Notes under the pieces: generated by a model
What the model was told of the DNA's origin: nothing
The model's database searches: none
What the model saw: only the letters and a program-made list of their open reading frames with translations
Assembly: GCF_003569765.1 (NCBI RefSeq)
Contig: NZ_QXMG01000002.1
Coordinates: 1 to 64,000, forward strand
Direction: 5' to 3'
Length of the DNA: 64,000 bases
Source of the DNA: Caldimonas tepidiphila
GTDB taxonomy: Bacteria; Pseudomonadota; Gammaproteobacteria; Burkholderiales; Burkholderiaceae_C
Part shown: one piece after another, positions 47,625 to 55,536 of the stretch
How the letters are laid out: every line of letters starts with the position of its first letter
Numbering within the stretch: the stretch's first letter is position 1
Made by a program: the position numbers and the translations under genes

Positions 47625-48812
47625 TCAGGCGGCGGCCGGGCAGCGGCGCGCGGCCTGCCGGCTCGCCCACACGCTGGCCGCGATCGCGACGAGCAGCCAG
47701 CCGAGGCCGACCCAGTGCAGCGGCCCGTAGCCGCCGTGGCCGATCAGCCAGCCGCCGCTTGCGGCGCCCGCGGCCTGGCCGAGGTAGAGCGCCGAGGTGT
47801 TGAGCGCCATCAGCGCCGAGGACAGCGCGGGCGCCGCGTGCACGAGGCGGGCCTGCTGCGCCGAGTTGCAGGCGAAGCCGCTCAGCGCCCAGGGCACCAG
47901 CACCATCGCGAGGAGCAGCGGCGTGGCGCCGAGCGGCCACAGCAGCAGGCCGAGCGCGATGCCGCACAGCAGCACCGAGACCGCCCGCCCGGCGCCGACG
48001 CGGTCGACATGGCGCGACAGCATCATGTTGCCGCTCAGCCCGCAGACGCCGAACCACGCGAACAGCAGCCCGATCGTCGCCGGCGTCGCGTCGAGCACCT
48101 GCCGCAGGTAGGGCGCGAGGTAGGACAGCAGCGTGAACTGCCCGGCGCTCTGCAGCGCGGTCACGGCGACCATCGCCATCAGCACGGGGCTGGCGAACAC
48201 GCTGCGCCACGCGCCGAGCGACAGGCCGGGCGGGCGCACGCCTTCGGGCAGCGCGCGCCACACCCACAGGGCGCCCGCGGCCGACAGCAGCGCGACGCCG
48301 GCCATCGCGCTGCGCCAGCCGAGCGTCTCGCCGATCCAGGCTGCCAGCGGCATGCCGGCCACCGACGCGAGCGACCAGCCGAGGAAGATGAAGGTCACCG
48401 CGCGGCCCCGCTGCGCGGGCGGCGTCATGAAGCCGACCGCGGCGGCGGCCTGCGGCGTGAAGACCGCGGAGGCGAGCATCGTCAGCGCGCGCACCGGCCA
48501 CAGCGAGGCGTAGTCCGGCATCAGCGCGCAGATCCCGTGGCCGAGCGCGTACCACAGCAGCGTCAGGCTCAGCAGGCGGCGGCGGTCCCAGCCCGCGACC
48601 AGCCCGGCGAGCAGCGGCGCGCCGAAGCCCATCACCGCCGCGGCGATCGCGATCAGCTGGCCGGCGAGCGCCACCGACACGTCGAGCGAGCGCGCGATGT
48701 CGTTGAGCGCGCCGCTGACCACCATCACGCCGCAGCCGATGGCGAAGTTGCCGAACAGCAGCGCGCGCTGCGCGCGGGGCAGGGCGGCCCCGAAGGCCGC
48801 GTGCGTGTTCAT
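47625..48812 (-). CDS. MFS transporter, DHA1 (AraJ/YdhP-like) family
   Basis: 395 residues with twelve membrane helices. N-terminal FGNFAIGCGVMVVSGALNDIARSLDVS, motif GLVAGWDRRRLLSLTLL after TM2, and PQAAAAVGFMTPPAQRGRAV match DHA1 sugar-efflux/multidrug proteins. Substrate unknown. A 43-base gap separates it from the dehydrogenase upstream on the same strand; they could be co-transcribed. Confidence 0.8.
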   Translation of the reverse strand: MNTHAAFGAALPRAQRALLFGNFAIGCGVMVVSGALNDIARSLDVSVALAGQLIAIAAAVMGFGAPLLAGLVAGWDRRRLLSLTLLWYALGHGICALMPDYASLWPVRALTMLASAVFTPQAAAAVGFMTPPAQRGRAVTFIFLGWSLASVAGMPLAAWIGETLGWRSAMAGVALLSAAGALWVWRALPEGVRPPGLSLGAWRSVFASPVLMAMVAVTALQSAGQFTLLSYLAPYLRQVLDATPATIGLLFAWFGVCGLSGNMMLSRHVDRVGAGRAVSVLLCGIALGLLLWPLGATPLLLAMVLVPWALSGFACNSAQQARLVHAAPALSSALMALNTSALYLGQAAGAASGGWLIGHGGYGPLHWVGLGWLLVAIAASVWASRQAARRCPAAA

Positions 48813-48855
48813 CCGCGGCGCGGGACCGCCGCGCCGCCCCCGCTGGTCCGCCGCA

Positions 48856-49863
48856 TCAGCGATGCACCTTCAGCGCTTCGGGGTTGACCAGATTGGTCGG
48901 GGTGCCGTTGATGAAGTTGACGACGTTGTCGAAGGCGGCGTTGAAGTACAGCTCGTAGCTGTCCTGCTCGACATAGCCGATGTGCGGCGTGCACACCGCG
49001 TTCTCCAGGCGCAGCAGCGGCTGGCCCTGCAGGATCGGCTCGCTCTCGTAGACGTCGACCGCGGCCATGCCGGGGCGGCCACGGTTGAGCGCGGTGACGA
49101 GCGCGCCGTCCTCGAGCAGCTCGGCGCGCGAGGTGTTGACGAAGAGGGCGGTCGGCTTCATGCGCTGCAGCATCGGCAGCCGCACGATGCCGCGCGTCTC
49201 CTCGCTCAGGCGCAGGTGCAGCGACAGCACGTCGCTGTTCTCGAAGAAGGCCTCGCAGGTGGGCGAGGCGGCGTAGCCGTCGGCCTCGGCACGGGCGCGC
49301 GAGGCCGGGCTGCCCCAGACGATCACCTGCATGCCGAAGGCTTTGCCGTAGCCGGCCACGAGCTGGCCGATCTTGCCGTAGCCCCAGACGCCCAGCGTCT
49401 TGCCGCGCAGCACCATGCCGAGCCCGAAGTTCGGCGGCATCGACGCCGCCTTCAGCCCGGACTGCTGCCAGGCGCCGTGCTTCAGGTTGCCGATGTACTG
49501 CGGCAGCCGCCGCATCGCCGCCATGATCAGCGCCCAGGTCAGCTCCGCCGGCGCCACCGGCGAACCCACCCCCTCGGCGACCGCGATGCCGAGCCGCGTG
49601 CAGGCCTCGACATCGATGTGGGAGCCGACGCGCCCGGTCTGCGCGATCAGCCGCAGGCGCGGCAGCTTCTCGAGCAGCTGCCGGTTGAACGAGGTGCGCT
49701 CGCGGATCAGCACCAGCACGTCCGCGTCGCGCAGCCGCACCGCGAGCTGGCCGTTGCCCTTGACGGTGTTGGTGAAGACCTTGGCGTTGTAGTTCTCGAG
49801 CTTGGACGCACAGGCGAGCTTGCGTACGGCGTCCTGATAGTCGTCCAGGATGATGATGTTCAT
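48856..49863 (-). CDS. D-2-hydroxyacid dehydrogenase family protein
   Basis: 335 residues. NAD-binding motif GKTLGVWGYGKIGQLVAGYG (about 148-167), catalytic Arg in FVNTSRAELL (about 240), Glu in DVYESEPI (about 270) and His in CTPHIGYVEQD (about 290). The N-terminal IIILDDYQDAV is typical of a subgroup common in Burkholderiales and of unknown substrate. The ATG at 49863 begins this motif; 11 codons upstream another ATG exists. Confidence 0.85.
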   Translation of the reverse strand: MNIIILDDYQDAVRKLACASKLENYNAKVFTNTVKGNGQLAVRLRDADVLVLIRERTSFNRQLLEKLPRLRLIAQTGRVGSHIDVEACTRLGIAVAEGVGSPVAPAELTWALIMAAMRRLPQYIGNLKHGAWQQSGLKAASMPPNFGLGMVLRGKTLGVWGYGKIGQLVAGYGKAFGMQVIVWGSPASRARAEADGYAASPTCEAFFENSDVLSLHLRLSEETRGIVRLPMLQRMKPTALFVNTSRAELLEDGALVTALNRGRPGMAAVDVYESEPILQGQPLLRLENAVCTPHIGYVEQDSYELYFNAAFDNVVNFINGTPTNLVNPEALKVHR

Positions 49864-49985
49864 GGCGTAGGAGGTGTGCTGCCGCACATTCTGCACTGGC
49901 TCGTGCAGCCGGGAGCCGCAGGTGCGGCGCCCGCGCGACGCCTCTCCCTGCAGAACACGGCACCGGAAGTTGCAGCATTTACATG

Positions 49986-50002
49986 CGAACGTAATCTACA
50001 GG
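49986..50002 (+). repeat. 17-bp direct repeat, copy 1 (CGAACGTAATCTACAGG)
   Basis: Matches copy 2 at 50108-50124 at 16 of 17 positions. The two copies are 122 bases apart and frame a palindrome-rich segment upstream of the degenerate recombinase gene. Confidence 0.85.
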
Positions 50003-50008
50003 AGGTAA

Positions 50009-50116
50009 ATGGACAAACCTGAAAACACGCCGGGCTCCCCAGGAAAACGGGAGCGGCCCAGCTTGCAGGCGCCTGCGCCGCCCTGGGGAGATGCGGATGA
50101 ACCGATACGAATGTAA
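50009..50116 (+). CDS. Possible 35-codon leader peptide between the direct repeats
   Basis: ATG at 50009 follows AGGAGG (50000-50005, only three bases away) and reads MDKPENTPGSPGKRERPSLQ at the start to TAA at 50114-50116, inside repeat copy 2. The strong but very close ribosome-binding site and the hydrophilic, Pro-rich product make this uncertain. No similarity recognised. Confidence 0.25.
   Translation: MDKPENTPGSPGKRERPSLQAPAPPWGDADEPIRM
50035..50090 (+). repeat. Inverted repeat enclosing a 12-bp palindrome
   Basis: CTCCCCAGG (50035-50043) and CCTGGGGAG (50082-50090) are perfect 9-bp arms. In the 38-base loop, GCAGGCGCCTGC (50065-50076) is itself a perfect palindrome. The set can fold as a cruciform or an RNA stem. 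Confidence 0.8.
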
Positions 50117-50124
50117 TCTACAGG
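50108..50124 (+). repeat. 17-bp direct repeat, copy 2 (CGAATGTAATCTACAGG)
   Basis: One mismatch to copy 1. It contains the small palindrome TGTA-ATC-TACA (50112-50122), which in copy 1 is one base less symmetric. Confidence 0.85.
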
Positions 50125-50192
50125 TTTTGAAGAAAACAAGCGAAAGCACACGCCGCTGCCCACCCCGGAAACGTCCCATTTCAAGAATCTGG

Positions 50193-51215
50193 ATGAACGC
50201 CCCGAGATCCCGGTCCCGGCGACCGGACGCACAAGCCGTCTTCGACCGATGGGCGACCTGGCGAAGCGCAGGCGACGCGAGGCCGCTGTCGGCGGCGTCG
50301 GTGGCCAAGTACGAGGCGATCTGGGGGCTCTGGGTGCGCTTCCTCCGCGATCGCAAGCGTTCCTGGCATGCCGCCGACGAGCAGGACGTGCACGCCTTCC
50401 TCGCCGCCTTGCAGCCGCGCGCGAGCGTGCGCGGGCTCGATACGCCCTCGCACGTCAGCCGCACCCGCTACCTGCGCGCGCTGCGCGCCGTCTACGCCCA
50501 CGCCGTGCTGCAGGACTGGATCGCCGCGAATCCCGCCGAGGCCACGCCCGAGGGGGCGCGCACCGAGGAGGCGGATTCCTTCGTGCTGAATGCGGCACAT
50601 CGCGCTGCGCTGCGGCGTCACCTGCCTGCGGGCGACGGCTGGCTCGCGGTGCGCGACCGTGCGCTGCTGCACCTGCTGATGGACGCGGCGCTGACCGTCG
50701 CCGAGCTCCGCACGCTGCGCGTCGCCCAGTTGCAACTCGGACCCGGTCGCCGCGCCGAGTTGCGGCTGGACGGGCCGCGCGCGGCGCAACGGCGCGCGCT
50801 CGACCTGCCCGAGGCGGCAGTGGGCGCGCTGCGACGCTGGCTACTCGTGCGCGGCACGGCGGCGCAGGACGAGCCTGTGTTCGTCTCCCGCAAGGGGCAC
50901 GCGATGCTGAGCGCGCGGGCGGTGTTCCATGTCGTGAGCGCGTTCGTGCTGCGCACGCTGCACGCCTGCGGGGAGTGCGGCGCAGTCGCGCATGTCGGGC
51001 CGAACGTGCTGCGCAACAGCGCGCTGGTGCAGTGGCTGGACGAGGGCCTCGCCGCCGGCGAGGTGGCGCGCCGCGCAGGGCTCGAATCGACGCGCATGCT
51101 GCTGCGGCTCGCGCCTCATTGCCTGCCCGCCGACCGGGATGCCGGCCGGGATGCCGGCACGCCCGGGGCCGGTAACGACACGGGCGCCGCCCGCGAGGAG
51201 GAGGAGACACGATGA
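50193..51215 (+). CDS. Tyrosine-recombinase-fold protein lacking catalytic residues
   Basis: About 340 residues. Residues 13-115 look like a SAM-like core-binding domain (VAKYEAIWGLWVRFL, RTRYLRALRAVYAHAV) and 150-310 like the recombinase catalytic domain (VRDRALLHLLMDAALTVAELRTL). The usual catalytic positions are replaced: the first Arg (in 'G-x-R-x-SEL') is Thr168, the H-x-x-R box reads N271-V-L-R274, the late His is Leu297, and no Tyr is found near 301-310. It should bind DNA but not cut it. The start is uncertain: in-frame ATGs at 50091 and 50097 (the latter behind GGGGAG) would add an unlike Lys/Arg-rich leader containing repeat copy 2. The stop overlaps the next gene as ATGA, so the two are translationally coupled. 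Confidence 0.7.
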   Translation: MNAPRSRSRRPDAQAVFDRWATWRSAGDARPLSAASVAKYEAIWGLWVRFLRDRKRSWHAADEQDVHAFLAALQPRASVRGLDTPSHVSRTRYLRALRAVYAHAVLQDWIAANPAEATPEGARTEEADSFVLNAAHRAALRRHLPAGDGWLAVRDRALLHLLMDAALTVAELRTLRVAQLQLGPGRRAELRLDGPRAAQRRALDLPEAAVGALRRWLLVRGTAAQDEPVFVSRKGHAMLSARAVFHVVSAFVLRTLHACGECGAVAHVGPNVLRNSALVQWLDEGLAAGEVARRAGLESTRMLLRLAPHCLPADRDAGRDAGTPGAGNDTGAAREEEETR

Positions 51216-52315
51216 ACCATCCGTCGGACGACCGGCTCAGCGCCGGCTGGCTCGCGCAGGTGCTGCGCGACCGCGGCATGCCGACGCCCGGCCCGCAGGA
51301 GGCGCGCCGCCTCGTCCGGGAGCTGGATGCGCAGCAGCGCCGCGAGGTGGTGCGCGCGCTGGAGCGGCTCGCGCTCGGCAGCGACGATGCCGAGGAGATG
51401 GAGTTGATGTCGCTGGCGTGGCGCAGCGTCTCGCCGGCGACGGTCCAGGCGCTGCACCGTGCCGGTGCGGACCTGGACGCGTCCGGCGCGCTGTCGATGT
51501 TCCGGCAGCACCCTGCGGCCGTCGCGGCGGTGTCGCGCGCGCTCGGCGAGGGGCCCCAGGCCGAGGCCGCCGTCGAGGAGTTGCGCGGCTACGCGGCGCC
51601 CTGGCAGCGCCCCCCGGATGCCGTGTCCGACGAGCCGGCCGGCCCCGACGAGGGGCAGGACACCGGCCCGCCCGGCCGGCACGCGCCCTCCAGGGCGCGC
51701 GAGGCGCTTGCGGAAGATGCGGACGAGGGGGAGGATGGGGACGACCGGGGAGCGGGCCGCACCGGGCAGACGCAAGCGCCGCAGCACGGCGCCGGCGCGC
51801 GTCCGCCCGCCGCCTTCTCCGCGCCCGAACCCCGGCCCGGGCGCCCCGTGCGCCCGCAGGCACGCGCCTACAGCAGCTCCGCCGCGATCGTCTTCGAGCT
51901 CGACACGCTGCGTGCGCCGGACGAGGCGGGGCCGCGGCACACGGTCTCGATCGAGGCCGCGGGCGGCCGCGGCGGCGAGGGCTACGACTGGGCCGACAAG
52001 ATCATCTTCCAGTGCACGCTGCGCGAGCTGCCGCAGGTGACGGCCTGCCTGATGGGCTGGACGCGCGAGCTCGAGTTCCGCGGCCACGGCGTCGGCCAGG
52101 ACAAGCGCCTCCTGATGCGCCACCAGGGCGACAGCGTCTACGTTCGGCTGCTGCAGGGGCGGCGTTCGGTGTCGCTGCCGGTGCATCGCGACGACCTGTA
52201 CGCGATCGTGCTGGTGTGCCTGCGCGCGCTGTCCGCCAACGACCCGGACGTACCGATACCGGCGCTGCTGGAGGTGATCCGCCAGCTCGCGCTCGCGCGC
52301 CAGGCGGCGGGCTGA
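51212..52315 (+). CDS. Uncharacterised partner protein with Whirly/PC4-like C-terminal domain
   Basis: 367 residues. Residues 1-132 are helical (VRELDAQQRREVVRALERL, SALSMFR-like segments); 133-218 form a Pro/Gly/acidic linker; 219-355 look like a beta-rich domain: SSAAIVFELDTL, then GYDWADKIIFQCTLRELPQV (about 257-276), ELEFRGHGVGQDKRLLMRHQ, VYVRLLQGRRSVSLPVHRDD and a final helix. The order of a 'YDW-x-x-K' start, a strand ending in a T/S-x-x-E-L helix, a 'F-x-H' segment and two strands with K/R recalls plant Whirly and PC4-like single-strand DNA-binding proteins. This is recognition by eye; no search was run. It is coupled to the inactive recombinase gene by ATGA, so they probably act together. 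Confidence 0.6.
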   Translation: MNHPSDDRLSAGWLAQVLRDRGMPTPGPQEARRLVRELDAQQRREVVRALERLALGSDDAEEMELMSLAWRSVSPATVQALHRAGADLDASGALSMFRQHPAAVAAVSRALGEGPQAEAAVEELRGYAAPWQRPPDAVSDEPAGPDEGQDTGPPGRHAPSRAREALAEDADEGEDGDDRGAGRTGQTQAPQHGAGARPPAAFSAPEPRPGRPVRPQARAYSSSAAIVFELDTLRAPDEAGPRHTVSIEAAGGRGGEGYDWADKIIFQCTLRELPQVTACLMGWTRELEFRGHGVGQDKRLLMRHQGDSVYVRLLQGRRSVSLPVHRDDLYAIVLVCLRALSANDPDVPIPALLEVIRQLALARQAAG

Positions 52316-52332
52316 CGGCGCCCCTCATGAAA

Positions 52333-52367
52333 AAGCCCCGCGGCGCCTTGCGGCGCCAGCGGGGCTT
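52333..52367 (-). terminator. Terminator of ilvD
   Basis: AAGCCCCGC-GGCGCC pairs with GGCGCC-A-GCGGGGCTT (15 bp with one bulged base, 4-base loop). On the reverse strand it is followed by TTTTTCAT, so it ends ilvD transcription; it may also stop the forward transcript of the preceding gene. Confidence 0.9.
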
Positions 52368-52391
52368 CTCGTCGGGGGCGCCGCGGCCGGA

Positions 52392-54239
52392 TCAGCGCAG
52401 CTGCGACAGGTCGCGCACCGCGCCGGTGTCGGCGCTGGTGGTCAGCGCCGCATAGGCCTGCAGCGCCGCCGACACGTGGCGCACGCGGTTGGCCGGCTTG
52501 AAGGCCTGCGCGCCGCGCGCGAGCTGCTTCTCGCGGCGCGCGGCCATCTCCTCGTCGCCGATCGCGAGGCGGATCGTGCGGTTCGGGATGTCGATCTCGA
52601 TCAGGTCGCCGTTCTCGACCAGCGCGATTTCGCCGCCCATCGCCGCCTCGGGGCTGACGTGGCCGATCGACAGGCCCGACGTCCCGCCCGAGAAGCGGCC
52701 GTCGGTCAGCAGCGCGCAGGCCGCGCCCAGGCCCTTGGACTTCAGGTAGCTGGTCGGGTAGAGCATCTCCTGCATGCCGGGACCGCCCTTGGGGCCCTCG
52801 TAGCGGATCACCACCACCTCGCCGGCCTTGACCTCGTCGGCGAGGATGCCCTCGACCGCGTCCTCCTGGCTCTCGTAGACACGGGCCGGGCCGGTGAACT
52901 TCAGGATCGACTCGTCGACGCCCGCAGTCTTGACGATGCAGCCCTTGGCGGCGATGTTGCCCGACAGCACCGCGAGGCCGCCGTCCTGCGAGAAGGCGTT
53001 CGCGGCGTCGCGGATCACGCCCTTGGCGCGGTCGGTGTCGAGCGTCGGGTAGCGGCGGTCCTGCGAGAACGCGACCTGCGTCGGCACGCCGCCAGGTGCG
53101 GCGCGGAAGAAGGTCTTCACCGCCTCGTCGTCGGTCCTCGTGATGTCGTGGCGCGCGATCGCCTCGCCGAGCGTGGGCGCGTGCACGGTGGCGACGTCGG
53201 TGTGCAGCAGGCCGGCGCGCTCGAGCTCGCCGAGGATGCTCATGATGCCGCCGGCACGGTGCACGTCCTCGATGTGCACGTCGTTCTTCGCGGGCGCCAC
53301 CTTGCAGATGCAGGGCACGCGGCGCGAGATCCGGTCGATGTCCTTCATGGTGAAGTCGAGGCCGGCCTCGCGCGCGGCGGCCAGCAGGTGCAGCACGGTG
53401 TTGGTCGAGCCGCCCATCGCGACGTCGAGGCTGACCGCGTTCTCGAAGGCCTTGAAGTTGCCGATCGAGCGCGGCAGCACGCTCTCGTCGTCCTGCTCGT
53501 AGTAGCGGCGCGCCAGCGCAACGATCTCGCGGCCGGCGCGCAGGAATAGCTGCTTGCGGTCGGCGTGCGTCGCGACCACGGTGCCGTTGCCCGGCAGCGA
53601 CAGCCCGAGCGCCTCGGTCAGGCAGTTCATCGAGTTGGCGGTGAACATGCCCGAGCACGAGCCGCAGGTGGGGCAGGCCGAGCGCTCGACCTGCTCGACC
53701 TCCTCGTCGGAGCAGCTCGAATCGGCCGCCTTGACCATCGCGTCGACCAGGTCGAGCTTGATGACCTTGTTGCCCCACTCGACCTTGCCCGCTTCCATCG
53801 GGCCGCCCGAGACGAACACGACCGGGATGTTGAGCCGCATCGCGGCCATCAGCATGCCCGGGGTGATCTTGTCGCAGTTGGAGATGCACACCAGCGCGTC
53901 GGCGCAGTGGGCGTTGACCATGTACTCGACCGAGTCGGCGATCAGCTCGCGCGAGGGGAGTGAGTACAGCATGCCGCCGTGGCCCATCGCGATGCCGTCG
54001 TCGACGGCGATGGTGTTGAACTCCTTGGCGATGCCGCCCGCGGCCTCGATCTCGCGCGCGACGAGCTGGCCCAGGTCCTTCAGGTGCACGTGCCCCGGGA
54101 CGAACTGCGTGAAGCTGTTGGCGATGGCGATGATCGGCTTGCCGAAGTCGCCGTCCTTCATGCCGGTGGCACGCCACAGCGCGCGGGCACCGGCCATGTT
54201 GCGGCCGTGGGTGGAAGTGCGGGAACGGTATGCGGGCAT
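52392..54239 (-). CDS. ilvD: Dihydroxy-acid dehydratase
   Basis: 615 residues, as in E. coli. It converts dihydroxyisovalerate and dihydroxymethylvalerate to the keto acids of valine and isoleucine. Fe-S ligands lie in [11 protein letters not shown] (Cys about 122) and [20 protein letters not shown] (about 190-210); [12 protein letters not shown] and [22 protein letters not shown] are also typical. No other ilv gene is adjacent; the gene sits between two recombinase genes, but its codon use is native. Confidence 0.96.
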   Translation of the reverse strand: MPAYRSRTSTHGRNMAGARALWRATGMKDGDFGKPIIAIANSFTQFVPGHVHLKDLGQLVAREIEAAGGIAKEFNTIAVDDGIAMGHGGMLYSLPSRELIADSVEYMVNAHCADALVCISNCDKITPGMLMAAMRLNIPVVFVSGGPMEAGKVEWGNKVIKLDLVDAMVKAADSSCSDEEVEQVERSACPTCGSCSGMFTANSMNCLTEALGLSLPGNGTVVATHADRKQLFLRAGREIVALARRYYEQDDESVLPRSIGNFKAFENAVSLDVAMGGSTNTVLHLLAAAREAGLDFTMKDIDRISRRVPCICKVAPAKNDVHIEDVHRAGGIMSILGELERAGLLHTDVATVHAPTLGEAIARHDITRTDDEAVKTFFRAAPGGVPTQVAFSQDRRYPTLDTDRAKGVIRDAANAFSQDGGLAVLSGNIAAKGCIVKTAGVDESILKFTGPARVYESQEDAVEGILADEVKAGEVVVIRYEGPKGGPGMQEMLYPTSYLKSKGLGAACALLTDGRFSGGTSGLSIGHVSPEAAMGGEIALVENGDLIEIDIPNRTIRLAIGDEEMAARREKQLARGAQAFKPANRVRHVSAALQAYAALTTSADTGAVRDLSQLR

Positions 54240-54302
54240 GGTTCTCGGGCGCGGGGGCGCGCGTTCTGGGGACGAAAAGAGCGCGATTATCCGTGTTGCG
54301 CG

Positions 54303-55433
54303 TCAGTCGCGCTTCGGGGCTTCCTCCAGCAGGCGCGCGGCGCGCGCCTGCGCCGGGTCGGCCCGGAAATAGGTCGCGACGCCCTTCACCGACGCGTGAC
54401 CGGTCATCGCCATCGTCTCGGCGAGCGACACCTCCTGCCGCGCCGCCTCGGTGACGAAGCCGCTGCGGATCGAGTGCGCGGAGAAGGGCGTCTCGATGCC
54501 GGCGAGCGCGCAGCGCTTCACGACGATGTCGCGCACCGCCGCGGGCGACAGCGGCTCGGCGACGCGGTCGCCGCGCCGGATGCGGCGGAAGATCGGCCCG
54601 GACGCGATGCCGCTCGCGCGCAGCCAGGCCTCGAGCGCGTCGGCCGCGACGCCGACCACGGGCTTCACGTTCTCGGGCCGGTCGGCGCCCGCCTGGTTGG
54701 TCTTCGAGTGCAGCAGCGTGAAGGCGTAGGCGCGCTCGCCGGTCTTGCGCACGTTCTCGCAGGTGGCCTGCGTGACCTCCGAGCGGCGGCGCCCGCCGCT
54801 GGCCCAGGCGAACAGCAGCAGCGCGCGGTCGCGCAGGCCGCGCAGCGAGTCGTCGCAGGTGGCGAGCAGCGCCTCGAGCGGCTCGCGCGTCAGCGCCGGC
54901 TTGCGTGCCGGCGCCGCGCCGCGCCGGGCGTAGGCGCGGCGGATGCGCGACAGCAGCTCGCGCAGCTGCGCGCCGTGGCAGGGATTGGGCAGGTCCTTGA
55001 GCTGGTGCAGCTTCGACAGCACGCTCAGCCGGTGCGTCAGTGTCGCGAGCGAGGGCGCGCCGGGCCCTTGCTTGTAGCCGCCCTCGACCAGCGCGGCGTC
55101 GAGCTCGGGCGGCAGCTCGCAGGCGAGGCCGTTCGGCGTCGAGCGCTCGGCATGGTCCACGACGAACTGCAGCACCACCGCCTCGGACACCGGCAGCCGG
55201 ATCGGGCCGCCGTAGCGCAGCGCGTACCAGCCGGCCCAGTACTTCAGCGCGCTGCGGTAGCTGCGCAGCGTGTTCTCCGATTCGCCCTCGCGCATCAGCG
55301 CCCGCACCGCGTCCTGCGCCAGCTCCGACACCCGGGCCGGGTCGAGCGGCGCCAGGGGAGTGCTGGGGCTCACCGGCCGAAGTCCCTGCCCAGACAGGGG
55401 CGGGAAAGAAAGGGGAGCGCCTTCGTTATTCAT
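54303..55433 (-). CDS. Tyrosine recombinase/integrase, catalytically intact
   Basis: 376 residues. The N-terminal SAM-like domain (about 35-170) has SENTLRSYRSALKYWAGWY. The catalytic domain retains all residues: Arg216 in SGGRRRSEV, Lys244 in LLHSKTNQ, His320-x-x-Arg323 in SAHSIRSGF, His346 in TGHASV and Tyr355 in VATYFR. It should perform strand exchange at a short site. No integrated element, excisionase or att-like tRNA is nearby; it is divergent from a KfrA-like gene across an AT-rich 103-base region, which suggests a conserved chromosomal module rather than a recent prophage. Start ATG at 55433 lies in AT-rich sequence with GAAAAAATATGAATAA-type context and no clear ribosome-binding site. 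Confidence 0.85.
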   Translation of the reverse strand: MNNEGAPLSFPPLSGQGLRPVSPSTPLAPLDPARVSELAQDAVRALMREGESENTLRSYRSALKYWAGWYALRYGGPIRLPVSEAVVLQFVVDHAERSTPNGLACELPPELDAALVEGGYKQGPGAPSLATLTHRLSVLSKLHQLKDLPNPCHGAQLRELLSRIRRAYARRGAAPARKPALTREPLEALLATCDDSLRGLRDRALLLFAWASGGRRRSEVTQATCENVRKTGERAYAFTLLHSKTNQAGADRPENVKPVVGVAADALEAWLRASGIASGPIFRRIRRGDRVAEPLSPAAVRDIVVKRCALAGIETPFSAHSIRSGFVTEAARQEVSLAETMAMTGHASVKGVATYFRADPAQARAARLLEEAPKRD

Positions 55434-55536
55434 ATTTTTTATGTAATATGTATAAAATACAACAGTTCAGAAAAGAAGATCGCGATAACTATCCATTATC
55501 GTGAGTAAACGGCATGAAGCACCGGAAAGGAAGACC
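55434..55536. promoter_or_regulatory. AT-rich divergent promoter with two inverted repeats (recombinase / KfrA-like)
   Basis: A sharp AT-rich island. TGTAT-AAA-ATACA (55449-55461) is a perfect 13-bp inverted repeat and CGATAA-N7-TTATCG (55483-55501) a second. KfrA proteins of plasmids bind inverted repeats in their own promoters, so these are operator candidates; the same region could be a recombination site for the adjacent integrase. Confidence 0.5.

Larger units (their letters stand above)
49864..50192. other. Structured leader/intergenic region with direct and inverted repeats
   Basis: About 330 bases between divergent genes; the part 49975-50170 is AT-richer than its surroundings. It holds a 17-bp direct repeat (49986 and 50108), an inverted repeat (50035-50043 / 50082-50090) enclosing a 12-bp palindrome (50065-50076), and a possible 35-codon frame at 50009-50116. 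See separate entries. Confidence 0.7.

Noticed and set aside
49979-50464. A 161-codon reverse frame covering the repeats and the start of the recombinase-like gene
   Set aside because: Unlike composition, no motif and no ribosome-binding site; the forward gene shows a recognisable fold.
55501-55536. A GTG start adding 12 residues to the KfrA-like protein
   Set aside because: The GTG lies in the CGATAA/TTATCG inverted repeat and lacks a ribosome-binding site, while the ATG at 55537 has GGAAAGGAAG.
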